Below the pieces are notes generated by a model. That model searched no databases. It was not told the DNA's origin and saw nothing but the letters and a program-made list of their open reading frames with translations. Below are positions 35,706 through 46,548 of a stretch of 64,000 bases of DNA, piece by piece. Position numbers and translations under genes: made by a program. Positions within the stretch are counted from its first letter, which is position 1; each line of letters opens with the position of its first letter. This stretch comes from Earliella scabrosa (Eukaryota > Basidiomycota > Agaricomycetes > Polyporales > Polyporaceae): the NCBI GenBank assembly GCA_022605405.1, contig JABYQQ010000015.1, positions 186,001-250,000 on the forward strand. Direction: 5' to 3'.

Positions 35706-37208
35706 ATGGCAAATGTCATCCAAGCCGTCGACAGTGAAGAACCCACTCTCCCAGAGGAGTTCGTTCAAGAATGCTTCCACTCATACCTCAAGTCGTCGTT
35801 GACGCACGCCAAGGTGGAGGGCTTGTTGGACGAGGATACCCTTGCGAGTGCAGCGGCCGATCTCATGATAACTGGTGCGTGGTTCTCTGTTGCAAGTGTC
35901 GCGAGATACCGACATCGTGGATTAGGCCCTGCGCTGTGCTTGTATTTCGCAGCACTTCGATCGACAACCCACCCCCCATCCGTCCCACTTCCTCGTCGAG
36001 CCAAGGATGGATCCAGTATGCCGCCTGCCGACCTATCGCTCACGAACTGCCCTCCTGCGTTCCGTCAGTTCCTCATTGTTTGGTCACAACTAGTTCCCTC
36101 CATCCAAGGTCTTACCCCCGAACACCAACACGACTTGGCCCGCATCATTTGCGGCCTCGAGCCACTCGCGTCCCCACTCAATCCCCGCCTTAATGGCATA
36201 GCTGCGGATCTGCGGGCAGTGGCGATCGAGATCAGCATGCGTCGTACTTTCCAGGAGAAATACGCGAGTGATCTCCAGTCCGCGCTGGATAGTGGTACGC
36301 CCCGCTCTCCGGGTTTCAGCAAGAAGGCGAGCTTCGTTCCCCCACCAAGCTACGACGATCACACTAGCTCGACCCCTTCGTCTCCGCCACCGTCTTCGGC
36401 CACCCTCGCCCCGCCCTCTCCGTTTTCACATCCTCCTTCACTCCCTGGGCGTCGCGGACACTCACCAACGCCCTCCGTGTCCTCGATTGCAAGCTCAGCC
36501 CGCTCATCCCCCAGATCCGAGGCATTCTCGCCCACCATCCTCGCAGACGAAATCCCCGGAATTGAGTTCATCCGCGAGACCCTGTACGCCGCCCTCGCCG
36601 AGGTCCTCGAGCGCAAGCCCTACCTCCGACGACTGCTCCGCACAGACCCGACCCGCGCCTACTTTGCGTCTGTCGCACTGGCGATTACCGACGTCGCCGC
36701 CTCCTCCGCGACGCGCCCCGACGCGCAGCTCCAAGCCGTCGCAGAGCTCCTCCCGCCTTCACCTCGGCAAGAGCAGCTATCCGCAGGGGAACCGACGATT
36801 CGCGGCGTACTCGGCCAGTCCTTGACGCTGCGCGACTGCCCGGCACCGCTCAAACCGTTCATGACCGAGCTCTGCGCGATCGGTCGCGCGCTGCACGAGA
36901 TGGAGGAGGCCGACTCGACGGCGACGGTCGCCGCGCTGCAGCGGGGCGAGGAGCCCCCGGTTCCGCGCCTGGAGCGCGTGTACGAGATCTTGGAGCGTGG
37001 GGTGGGCCATGCGCACCGCGCGAGCGACGTGGGACGGGAGACGGGGGACGAGGTGGGGGACTTGAGGAGGAGGCGGACGAGCACGGAGGGGCGGGCGGTC
37101 GCGTTTGCGAATAGGATCAATGGGCTGGCGCTGGGGATGACGAAGTTGCAGGCGTTCAGGCAGAGGCAGGAGATGGTGTTCAAGGTGCTAGCCGGTGTGG
37201 GGTCGTAG
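35706..37208 (+). CDS. Unrecognised 500-residue protein with helical ends and a Ser/Pro-rich middle
   Basis: I know no family for this protein. The ATG at 35706 (MANVIQAVDSEEPTLPEEFV) is in a good context (CGCCATGGC); the frame is open further upstream. An N-terminal helical block (about residues 1-200) is followed by a Ser/Pro-rich segment (SSTPSSPPPSSATLAPPSPF) and a second helical block with ADEIPGIEFIRETLYAALAE and RVYEILERGVGHAHRAS. The end is MVFKVLAGVGS. A 78 nt GT-AG stretch at 35875-35952 is stop-free and a multiple of three, so it may be an intron, giving about 474 residues. No signal or membrane segment. Probably a soluble, lineage-restricted protein. Confidence 0.75.
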   Translation: MANVIQAVDSEEPTLPEEFVQECFHSYLKSSLTHAKVEGLLDEDTLASAAADLMITGAWFSVASVARYRHRGLGPALCLYFAALRSTTHPPSVPLPRRAKDGSSMPPADLSLTNCPPAFRQFLIVWSQLVPSIQGLTPEHQHDLARIICGLEPLASPLNPRLNGIAADLRAVAIEISMRRTFQEKYASDLQSALDSGTPRSPGFSKKASFVPPPSYDDHTSSTPSSPPPSSATLAPPSPFSHPPSLPGRRGHSPTPSVSSIASSARSSPRSEAFSPTILADEIPGIEFIRETLYAALAEVLERKPYLRRLLRTDPTRAYFASVALAITDVAASSATRPDAQLQAVAELLPPSPRQEQLSAGEPTIRGVLGQSLTLRDCPAPLKPFMTELCAIGRALHEMEEADSTATVAALQRGEEPPVPRLERVYEILERGVGHAHRASDVGRETGDEVGDLRRRRTSTEGRAVAFANRINGLALGMTKLQAFRQRQEMVFKVLAGVGS

Positions 37209-37300
37209 CCCGTGCGAAGGCTCGAGGATGCTCGGCGGTGGTGTTATGTTTATGATAATATATGTACGCTTGCGCTGATTTGGATAGTCTGGACCTGCCA
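37209..37300. other. 3' UTR of the preceding gene
   Basis: AT-richer sequence with TATGTTTATGATAATATATG just after the stop, which may include a polyadenylation region. Confidence 0.4.
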
Positions 37301-37670
37301 TGTATGCTTGTTCACCATTGTATTGATCTGATGTCTCGTTGTAACTTTGCTCCACAGCACAGTCAACACTGATAACATTCAAAACCTGGTCGCGGAGACA
37401 GTCGCCAACCTAGAGATGTGAAGGAGAAGGAGAAGTGTCAAGGATAATTGCATTCAATGTGATGTACCGCTTGCGAACCGACTTTCGTTGTATATTATCT
37501 ACATCGTTGCGTTCCCGCCCTATGGTTCCTCTTGCTTGTTATCCCTGGCGGTACCCGTTAATCTGTCATTCGTCAAATTCTGCGCAAAAGAACCAGAATG
37601 GTTAAGCGCCATTGCGGGCGATCTCAGATCTCGACCGATCGAGTGCCACAACGAAGCGGCAACGCGTGTT
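37301..37670 (+). pseudogene. Decayed duplicate of the CSN8 3' end
   Basis: Homologous to 31199-31550, in the same orientation. It keeps the intron end and acceptor (GCTCCACAG) and a decayed last exon. In that exon, CAGTCAACACTGATAACATT replaces the intact codons and a two-base insertion before ACCTGGTCGCGG breaks the frame. It has no upstream CSN8 exons. Because intron sequence is included, it arose by DNA duplication, not by retroposition of spliced mRNA. Confidence 0.82.
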
Positions 37671-37835
37671 TCAGTCAACCACCACCCGCACGCACACGCC
37701 GCAGCCACTTCTATACGCTAACCATACACGCGTTGCTTGACTCTTTGATCAGTGGCGTCGCGCTATACCCCATTTCTTAGCTGCCAACCCTTCCTATCTC
37801 ACAAACTTCAGGCTCCTAGGAAACCAAGCATCGAC

Positions 37836-39579
37836 ATGAGTTCTGACGGTGTCTCGCAAGTAGAACACGGAGATGTGGTCACTGCAACAACCGTAACGAC
37901 TGAGGTAGTCCTTCTGTTGGATACGGCGCAGAGAAAAGATCTAACTATGATTCTAGGTTGAGCCGGCGACAGTGCCCAGCGCGCAAGACGAGCGGTGGAT
38001 CCACCTACAGTTCACTTGGAGTGGAAAATCTTATGACTTGAACATCGCCGAAAGTGACAGGTACCGCACGGAACAGATCGGAGCCAGTGACATATTGACC
38101 TCGCGAATAGAGTGTTCGACTTGAAGGCTGCTCTCATGAGCCTAACGGATGTGCCACCTGAGAGGCAAAAGATCGTTGGGCTCGTGAAGGGCAAATTGCC
38201 TTCCGACGAGGAGCGGATGTAGGCATGCATCTAGTATGCCTCCTGTGGACTCTCCTTCTGACTCATGTTCCCAACGCGTAGCGGAGACATGAAACTTGTC
38301 ACGGGCAAAAAGTTCATGCTAATCGGCACACCACAGGGCCATGAGATCAAGGACCCTCATGGTAGTCTTAACTCCTCGATGCCTCTTCTCACCTGAAGGA
38401 TGCTTACTAGGACGCTACTCTAGAGCTCGAGTTCCTGCCTGACGTCGTCAACGACCTCGACCTCGATTTCAGCGCCAACCCGGCGGCCGCACAGCAGTAC
38501 ATGAACGACCAGAGAAACCGCCGGAAGGTCCAAGAACACACGAAGAAGCTCAAAGTTAACATCATCAACCCTCTTCGCGAAGGGAAGCGTCTGCTCGTCC
38601 TCGATATAGACTACAGTGGGTGTCCGGTAACGTTACAGGCGCACAGGAGACCCAGGAGAAGACTGATGAGTCCATTCAGCGATTCTGGACACGAAGCCGC
38701 TGACGTCCGGCGCGCTCCCGCCACGAGAGTGCGCGCGCCCTGGGCTGCACGAATTCTTGGAGGCTGTGTACCCGCATTACGACATCTGCATCTGGTATGC
38801 ATGCCTCCACATTCGGAACAGGCGTGGGTGATGTATTGACGTCTGTGTATTCCAGGTCACAGACTAGCTGGGTCTGGCTTGAAACAAAGCTCGTTGAGCT
38901 TGGGATGCTCGGAGGAGTGCGCAATTACCGGGTGAGTGTCATGCAGGCCCAACGAGTGTTCCTAAGCGCAGCTCATGGCCTCAAATACAGATAGCTTTCG
39001 GTGAGTGCCACCTCTCTATAATGCAAGTATAGTAACCGCCCACTAATCAACGAACCATCAGTTCTTGATAAGACGTGCATGTTCACGGTGTTCAGTCAAA
39101 AGGATGGCAAGCCCTACAAGCATTCCGTTAAGCCCCTCGAGATCATTTGGAATCACTTCCCGCAGTAGTGAGTATGCACAGCATATTGGAGACTCACCAC
39201 AGGACTCACGCTCGCCTCGTCTCCACAGTTCAGCAAAGAACACGATACATGTGGACGACCTTGTAACCATTGAATTCCTCCATTAATACGCTCTCCTGAC
39301 CGTCGCTATAGGGTCGTAACTTCGCGCTGAATCCTAAGAATGGTCTGAAGATCTCCGCCTTCAAACACGCCCATACTCCGGCTGCACAGGCAGATCGGGA
39401 ACTGGGCAAGGTTGCACGATACCTGCTACACATCGCAAACGCTCATGAAGACCTCCGTGAAGCCAACCATGCTGTAAGTGACGAATGCGTCCATACGGAT
39501 CGGTCAAGTGCCTGACAATCTGATGCGCTCTCAGTCGTGGAAAGATATTGTGAAAACTTTGCCACCGCCACCACAGTAG
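37836..39579 (+). CDS. Ubiquitin-like-domain CTD phosphatase (UBLCP1-type)
   Basis: HAD-family Ser/Thr phosphatase; animal UBLCP1 dephosphorylates the nuclear 26S proteasome. A short N-terminus (MSSDGVSQVEHGD) leads to a ubiquitin-like domain (IHLQFTWSGKSYDLNIAESD, RQKIVGLVKG, TGKKFMLIGTPQGHEIKDPH). The phosphatase follows: RLLVLDIDYT with nucleophile and acid aspartates, LHEFLEAVYPHYDICIWS, TCMFTVFSQKDG, KPLEIIWNHFPQ, KNTIHVDD and GRNFALNPKNGLKI. The protein ends KTLPPPPQ. Some ten exons with short introns. One intron splits the codon of the threonine in the DxDxT motif. Assignment is firm. Confidence 0.92.
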
Positions 39580-39920
39580 TTCATGCATGACATGTTACTA
39601 CAGGTCATTGTAAGTTTGACTCGGATGGAAACGAACATGGGAGAAGACGTGTGCGATCTTGATGCGATGCGACTCGTGGCATACATGTCTAAATATTTTC
39701 GAAGGTCGACCATGTATTGTGTATGACTTGATCTTCCCCCCGAGCAGCCTCGGGGGCCCATATTCATCCGAGAACTGTGGTTCAGTAGGACACTGAGCAG
39801 GCGCGATCCATTTCTGGGCCATGCCGTTTGTCGCGGTCAAGTGGTCAAGTGACGGTCTCGGCAGCCGGTGCGGGGTAAGCCAACCGTCAGGCACAGCATT
39901 GTAGACTGCTCTCAGCCACC
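39580..39920. other. Intergenic
   Basis: 341 bases between two genes in the same direction. Nothing was recognised apart from presumed 3' UTR and promoter. Confidence 0.5.
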
Positions 39921-41242
39921 ATGATTACTCTCCTCCGGCTCCCTCTCGCCCGGAGCCCGGTGTGCAACATACGAACACACGCTCTTCCGACTCCTGCAAG
40001 GCACTCGTCTCGCGCACAACCACAGTCGGTTCGCGCAATGTCATCCACGACAACCTCAAGCCCATCGAAGCGCCCGACGGCACCGGCCGTACCACGACCG
40101 TCTGCCACGGTTATAGTCGTCAACTCCCGGAACGAGATCCTGCTCGTCCATAGGAACCCTAAGTCAACGTCGTTTGCCAACGCTCATGTAGGCCAAACAC
40201 ATCCATGTTGTAACAGAAGCTGATAATGCACGTTGTTCTCCCAGGTGTTCCCGGGAGGGAACTACGACAAGAAGCAGGACAACGACCACGGGCTGCCGTT
40301 CACCGCGATCCGAGAGCTGTTCGAGGAGAGCGGGCTGCTCCTTGTGCACCCTTCGACCTCAGGGGTGCCTAGCGACGCCGTGCTCGACGCGGCGCGGGAA
40401 GACATCCACGCGCAGAGACGTCTTTTCCGGGACTTCTTGTCCCAACACGGGCTCAGGCCCAATGTCGAGGCGCTCCTGCCCTTCACTCAATGGATCACCC
40501 CGCCCACTGTTCCTAGGTGCGTGCATATTCTTTCTCCTCAGAAGACGTGTCCCAGTACAACGAATAATCTCCATGGTGACAACAACTTGCCCAACCGGGG
40601 CCTTTACCTTTCCCTCGCACTCGTCAAGCCTTGACTCACTTCGACCCTCCCACCCGCAGACGCTTCCACACCCAGTTCTACGTCACCTTCCTCGACGAGA
40701 CCCGCGCGGCCGGCTTCTCCTCCGGCGACAAGCAAGAGCGCCTCCCGACGCCCGACGGCGGCCAAGAGGTCATCGCCGCGCGCTTCGTCCACCCCTTGCG
40801 TGCCCTGGACGAGTTCGCCGCGGAGCGCATCTCGCTCTATCCGCCGCAGTTCTACCTCCTCAGGACGCTCGCCGACATCCTCAACAGCGAGCGCAACACC
40901 GCAGAGCAGCGCGAGCGCGTGCGGGTGCTCTCGGGGGGCGCGTTCGGGCGCATGGTCATCAACCCGCTCGCACAGCGCGACCCCGAGGCGGCTAGGGAGG
41001 GCTTCATGGTGCTCGCGTACGAGGGCGACGAGACGAGGGGCGGCTCTCCGGGGCGCCGCCATCGGTGCCGGATCAGGTTTGGGCAGGGAGGGGTGAGTTC
41101 GATTTGTTTTGCCTGTTGCCTCTGGTTGGGCTCAACGGCGCTGGGACAGGTTGCGAACTATATCGCGATGGAGCGCAACTTTGACATCTTCACGGAGATT
41201 GAGGAGCACGCGTTTGCGCATGCCCAGCAGGCGAAGCTCTGA
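39921..41242 (+). CDS. NUDT19-like Nudix hydrolase with C-terminal AKL
   Basis: Nudix hydrolase, probably acting on CoA derivatives as the peroxisomal NUDT19 group does. Exon 1 (39921-40187) encodes an Arg/Ser/Pro-rich N-terminus without acidic residues, compatible with a mitochondrial presequence, then ATVIVVNSRNEILLVHRNP. After a 57 nt intron comes the Nudix box, where VFPGGNYDKK leads to AIRELFEESGLLL. From the second Gly to the Arg of RE the box is four residues longer than the classical GX5EX7RE spacing, as in expanded NUDT19-type boxes. The C-terminal part NFDIFTEIEEHAFAHAQQ ends in AKL, a PTS1-type peroxisome signal. The splice site near 41080-41150 is uncertain. Confidence 0.87.
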
Positions 41243-42158
41243 CAGGGTGCCCTCTATAGGTTACCTCCAATAGCGCGCGTTGTGTATAATATGTCTGTGC
41301 GGTGGTGGGCGCAACCTGGATATTGTTTCGAATTCTCCTTAAGCGCTGTGCGGAGGATTGTTGTACAATGCTAGCTGGGGACATCGTCCAGTGCCCCTTC
41401 CGTTGGACCCTGACAAGACCCTGAGTGCTGTCAGTGTTAAGCAACACAATCACCGCACTGTCGCCGAACGCACACGGCAGCACGTAGACAGGCACACGAC
41501 ACGCAGGGCCAAAGTAAAAGCACAACAAACAACACGGTGTATATCAATCAGGGCTACAAGTGGTACCCGTCCCACACAGATGCGGGCCAGGGGGGACGTG
41601 GACTGATGCTACATGTCGCGAAGCGTATCGGTATATGCGAGTACGCTCCAGGAGGGGAATCATTATGGATACAGTGAGGGAGGAGGTCACAAGTCACAAA
41701 GAACACACCAGAAGGGACGCCAATACCGAAACAACGTGAATGACAAAGTTCAAAACAGAAAGAAATCCGTATGAGGCGATGCGCTGACCGTGACAAAACG
41801 AAGTTCCTGTGCGAAAGTGCGGAAGATGAATGCCAGAGTCCCGGAAATGACACCGATCCCGAGAGTGGAAGGCCGAGACCAGGGTATTGGATATGAACGT
41901 CCGAAATTAGAAGGCGTTGTAGAATGTAGGGGGTGGTGAGACTAGGCGTCGGGTGGACAAGGTCGTCGTCGTCAAGCCCGAAACCATCTCCGATGTGGGT
42001 TTTTTCAGCGATTAGGGGTGTAGGGCAGGAGGTGAGAGGAAACCGTGAAGTGAGCCATGAGGTGAGCCGTGAAAGGGGTTCGTAGTCGTAGCGTTTCTAG
42101 AGGGTGACGATGGGGAGGGGCAAGCAGTGACGCGTGCATGAATGGAGGGCACCCCACT
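41243..42158. other. Convergent intergenic region
   Basis: About 900 bases with no recognisable gene. Frames here are short and overlap on both strands. Confidence 0.45.
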
Positions 42159-44140
42159 TCAGAGACCGTGAATCTGGTAGTCGTACTGGACGAAGTTGCC
42201 CCAATAGCTGGTGTTGCACGCCCCGACGGTGGCCATGCCGGACGCACCGAGGTTGATCGCCTTCACGTCCTCCGTGCCGGCGATCTCCCAGTTGGCAAAC
42301 CCGTTCGCGTTCGGCGAGCCGGTGCGCATGAAGCTGCTGTAGCGCGCCTGCATCTCCGTCGTCAGCGCGGCTTGCGCGGCCGTCGGGTTTTGAACGGTGC
42401 CAAACTGCGCAGTCGTCACCGGTCAGCATGTCTGGCAGGATGTGCGAACGGGCAAGCGGAGACGACTCACGATGATCTGAATGTCGTCCTGGTGGCACAC
42501 CGAGCCGGGGCTCGTGCAGAACGGTACCTCCTCATTCCCGGGGTACGTCGCGCCGAGCATGTACTCCCCAACGTACGCCCTGCCGCCGCTCCCGGCCCAC
42601 AGGCGGGAGAACGTCCAGGATGCGCAGCGCCAGATCTGGTCCGTCCCGAGCTCCTCGAGCTGCGGGCGCTGGTCTGGCTCCACACCGTTGACCGGGGGCG
42701 AGACGGCATAGAGTGCGGTCTGGAGGATACGTGTCGTACGCGGGGAGCCGAACGTGACCGAGACGAGGAACTCGTAGAGGCTTTTGTCGACATCACTAGG
42801 GAAGCCACCGTAGATGGTCGGGCCGGCTTCGTTGCGGACGGTCGAGACGATGATAGGCTTGGACTGTTTGGGGAAGTCGGCGGTCAGGTCGAGCGGGTTG
42901 GTGATGAGCTGGCCGTCGCGGACAGGGCGGATAGGCTCGGAAGCACCAGCAGCGGGGTCCAATGCACCACTGAAGGCAAGATCCATCAAGTTGTTCTGCG
43001 AGGACATAATGTCGTCCAACGAGAGTGCGTCCAGGCAGGCTGCATCGGTAGTGGCACAGCTGATGTTCTCAGTGAAGATGTCGAGGAGGCCCTTGTGAAC
43101 ACTCGTCGACAAGAAACCGAAGTCCTGTCAACGGACGTGTCAGAGAACGCGTGTCGTACATAACGTATGCTGACACGTACCATGGGGTCGGAGTGCAGAA
43201 TCGCCGACTGGAAGAGCGGGGACGCCGAAGGAGCGGCGAGGAGCGCACGAATCATATTCGCACCCGCACTCTGTCCAGCAATGGTGATCCTGTTAGGAGA
43301 CCCGCCAAAGCTCGGGACGACAGCCTTTAAGAAGCCAAGGGCAACCATGACATCTCTAACAGCTAGGTTGAGGTCGCCATTGGGAGCCAGGAAACCGAGC
43401 TGTAGGATATGATCAATATGGTCACGCGACATTGAGTATAGGGTGCACTCACTGCGCCAAGACGATACTGGATGACAGCGACGATTGAGTTCGTCGCAGC
43501 AGCCAGCTTTGACCCGTCCAGCCCAGGACCAGTGGCAGATCCCCCGGTGAAGGAACCTCCGTGAATCCTAAAGGCGTGTCAGAACACGTCAATGTCAAAT
43601 CAAGGGGACCGATGTGTACCACATGAAAGTCGGCGCGTCGCTGCCCCTTGAGACCGAAGAGGGCACGTAGAGGACCATAGCGAGACAGTCCTCCGAGCCC
43701 ACGGTGCTGCCGTCGAGTGCGGTTTGCACGCATGGCAGGGGAAGTGCTGTGACGTCCGAAGAGCCGTTCCTACAACGTACGCGTCATGAGCACTTCTTCA
43801 CGCGTGTAGCAGCAGTGTACGCAATGACTCACGGGAGCTCCCAGGTAGTGGCAGGAACGGCCTGCTTCCACCGCGCGGCGGACGCGTATTTGACAGCGAA
43901 CCGGGTCGCACCCGCGTCATCGGTCGTGCCGCGCGCGGTGCCAATCGGCGTGCTGACGGTGGTCGCCGCGTTCGTGTTGCTCTGGCGGGGACAGAGCGCA
44001 CCGAAGAACCTGGGAGAGAGCCTGCAGAGCTCCGTCTTCCAGTTGTAGGGAGGGATGGAGAGTCGACCGGGGTGCGTGGGGATCGCGACCGCCCAGGAGG
44101 CCAAGAGGAGAGTGAAGACGAGGGACTGAAAGCCGACCAT
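42159..44140 (-). CDS. Secreted type-B carboxylesterase/lipase
   Basis: Alpha/beta-hydrolase of the carboxylesterase B family (Candida rugosa lipase-like). A signal peptide (MVGFQSLVFTLLLASWAVA) is followed by TPIGTARGTTDD, the substrate-entry region EDCLAMVLYVPS, the oxyanion motif IHGGSFTGGS and the nucleophile elbow ITIAGQSAGANMIRALL. The acidic residue lies in VRNEAGPTIYGG and the histidine in VCHQDDIQIIV. The end is VQYDYQIHGL. About seven introns of 50-60 nt. The triad appears complete. The substrate (lipid, sterol ester or plant ester) cannot be told from sequence. Confidence 0.93.
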
Positions 44141-44242
44141 GTTGCTCTACAGAAGCCCGAGCTCGAGACGATTAGGAGGCTGGTAGAGTCCGAAGTCTAT
44201 GGGTCGAGGAGGCAGCCTGGCGTCCGGGGCGTCGACGGGGGG

Positions 44243-44248
44243 TTTATA
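44243..44248 (-). promoter_or_regulatory. TATA box of the carboxylesterase gene
   Basis: The minus strand reads CATATAAACC about 103 bases upstream of the ATG. Confidence 0.45.
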
Positions 44249-46548
44249 TGGAGCTGGCGGACCCGCGACAGCCAGGAGAGGCAGGAGAGGAGAGAAGACA
44301 GACAGGAACAGGGACTGTGTGATCGCAGACATGGCCCAGCATTTTCACTCTATCAAGAACAATGCCCGCCGGATGCAGCCCGGACACAGAACGTCCTCCT
44401 CCTCCCATCCCCGCGCGCCTACCCCCCACGTGCGACGCTTTCCTCCTCGCTTGCCTAATCCGGAGGCCCCTTTGTGCCCGACATGGCCACCGTCCACGCT
44501 CGTCCTCCCTCGTCCCCGCTTCGTTCCTGGACACTGCCTCTTCTCCATCGTCGTTCCTGTCCAGAGAATGCACACCTCGACCAACGCACCCGCGTGGCTC
44601 CCAAGTTTATCCCAGGGCCTCGCGACCTCCCGCTGACGGGCGTCTCACGGGCGGTCTTCTCAAGTCCGGCAAACAACCACGTCCAAACACGGCGTGCAAA
44701 CACCTCATTCTTCCCCTGGCTCGACCCTGGACCTGGACATATATCCGGCACCGGAGTGCGAACTCGGGTGATGAGCTGATTGCAATTGCAACATTCCTGT
44801 GTTCCGCCGTTCCAAGCTGCCTTGATCCTCGGCTCGGTGGACTTGCTATCGATTTGTACTTACATCCCCAGGACGGCCCGGCGATGTCCCGATGGCAACG
44901 ATGCGAATCCTCCGTCGGGCGGTGTACCATCGCAGTCCACTCCCATGCCCACGAGGTGCAGCATTGCGCATCCGTCAGCAGGAGAATGCCGGACGGTGCT
45001 GCTTCTCGATGATGCTATCTGCACGCGCCCCGGCGGTAGGGGAGCGCATGCACGCCGAGCGAAAGGAAGCTCCAGGTACAGCGGCAGCACCGGCGGACAT
45101 AAACTTTGTTTGCTGGATTGAGGAACATCGTCGCGCGAGGAGAGGCAACAGTGGCCTTCGACGACGACGTCAGTACAAGGCGGAGATGCGGTGCAGGCGA
45201 TAATGCGTTGTATGTTTAGATCAATAAACGCCCGCCGCGGGAAGGAGCATGGCACTCACGCCTTGTGCTGGGCGGGCGCGCCAGACGGAGCTCCGGAGCT
45301 GATAGACATCGGTCTAGTACCTGACGGAACAAAATTCATTGTGAGCGGGGGCAAATCCCGTCAACTATTCGAGGTCCGCGCAATACTGGCTTGGCCGCCC
45401 TGAAATGAGGATGACCTGGAAATGCAGAACAACGACTGTGTACACGAACAAGAAGTCGTACAGGCACGAGGGACTCACTTGTGCGACGGAAAGACTCTTC
45501 TCCGAGTCAGATCCGTTGTAACCGTCCAGTGTCGGTACTTGCATTCACTGGCACGAGCGGCGACCATCACTTCTTGCCGCCGTGTGTCACGACATGGGTA
45601 AGGGCTGAGGCCAGATTGTTCAAGGGTGGATCTTCATGCCGCCAGTGCCGCCAGGAACAAGCCAAGAATACACAGACATGACGACGGGCTGGACAGACGT
45701 CCACGGACACCTGCGGACCAGGATTAGAACAAGTGGACGGTCGTGACATACGTGGGGAGCTCACCATGTTCGCTGCGCTCGGCCTCCGAGGGCCGCAATT
45801 ATGCCGTTGCATATGTAAGGTCGCAGCCTCAAAGCGTTGCATGAGGGCTATAGATACAGCCCGATAGCCAGGCAAATATCCAAAAGCTAATAGTAAGGAG
45901 TTCGCAGCTAGCGAGTGAGAGCTCTAGGCCCGAGAGTTGTCCCTGACTCAATGCGTGAGCAACCTCAAGGCCGACGGTCAGATGAGCGGACAATACTCAC
46001 ATTTTGTTCGCCGTATAAGCTGTAGCTGCAGCTACCTCCTACTGATCTACAAGGTCAGAAAGACCGTAAGAATTTGTGGCGTTGGGATTCAAGGTGGTTA
46101 GTACCCTAGTGGTCGCACTAAGGGAATCCGATACATTCCCTGGAGTGGTGTCTAGCCTCAGGAGCAGACCTTGTAGGCCACAATATCATTTAATGCGCCA
46201 AATGAGTGATCGCTGCGACTAGTGTTGGCTGTTCGAACTTGAAGAGAGCACAAGACAAAACGCGCCTCGGGGCCGCCCTTCGGCGCGTTGCGTCATAAGC
46301 GCCTTCGTAGGCGCCCGGGCACCGTCTGCGCCACCGTCAGTCCCTCCGCAGCCTGCTCGTTCACCACTCACATTGAGCCACAACTCAGTACTCAGCAGGC
46401 ACCGTCCTTGTATCTTCCACACGCATAGATCTTCTCAAGAATTCTCATCTTGGTCTCTGGGAAAGACTTTACAAAACTCAACCTTGCACGACTGTCATAG
46501 GTCTTGTAACCGGCTTCCACTAGTCCAGTTCGAGGACAGCCCTACGGC
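44249..46548. other. Long divergent region without a confident gene
   Basis: About 2.3 kb between the carboxylesterase and CWF19 genes. Frames up to about 216 codons (44362-45012) exist but are Pro/Ser/Arg-rich and unlike known proteins. A tiny minus-strand ORF of 27 codons (MNFVPSGTRPMSIS) sits near 45260-45340 without further support. No tRNA, snRNA or transposon feature was recognised. Confidence 0.4.

Noticed and set aside
44362..45012. 216-codon ORF upstream of the carboxylesterase
   Set aside because: Overlaps several frames on both strands, Pro/Arg-rich, no family resemblance.
45260..45345. 27-codon minus-strand ORF as a pheromone precursor
   Set aside because: It lacks the C-terminal CaaX box that basidiomycete pheromone precursors carry.
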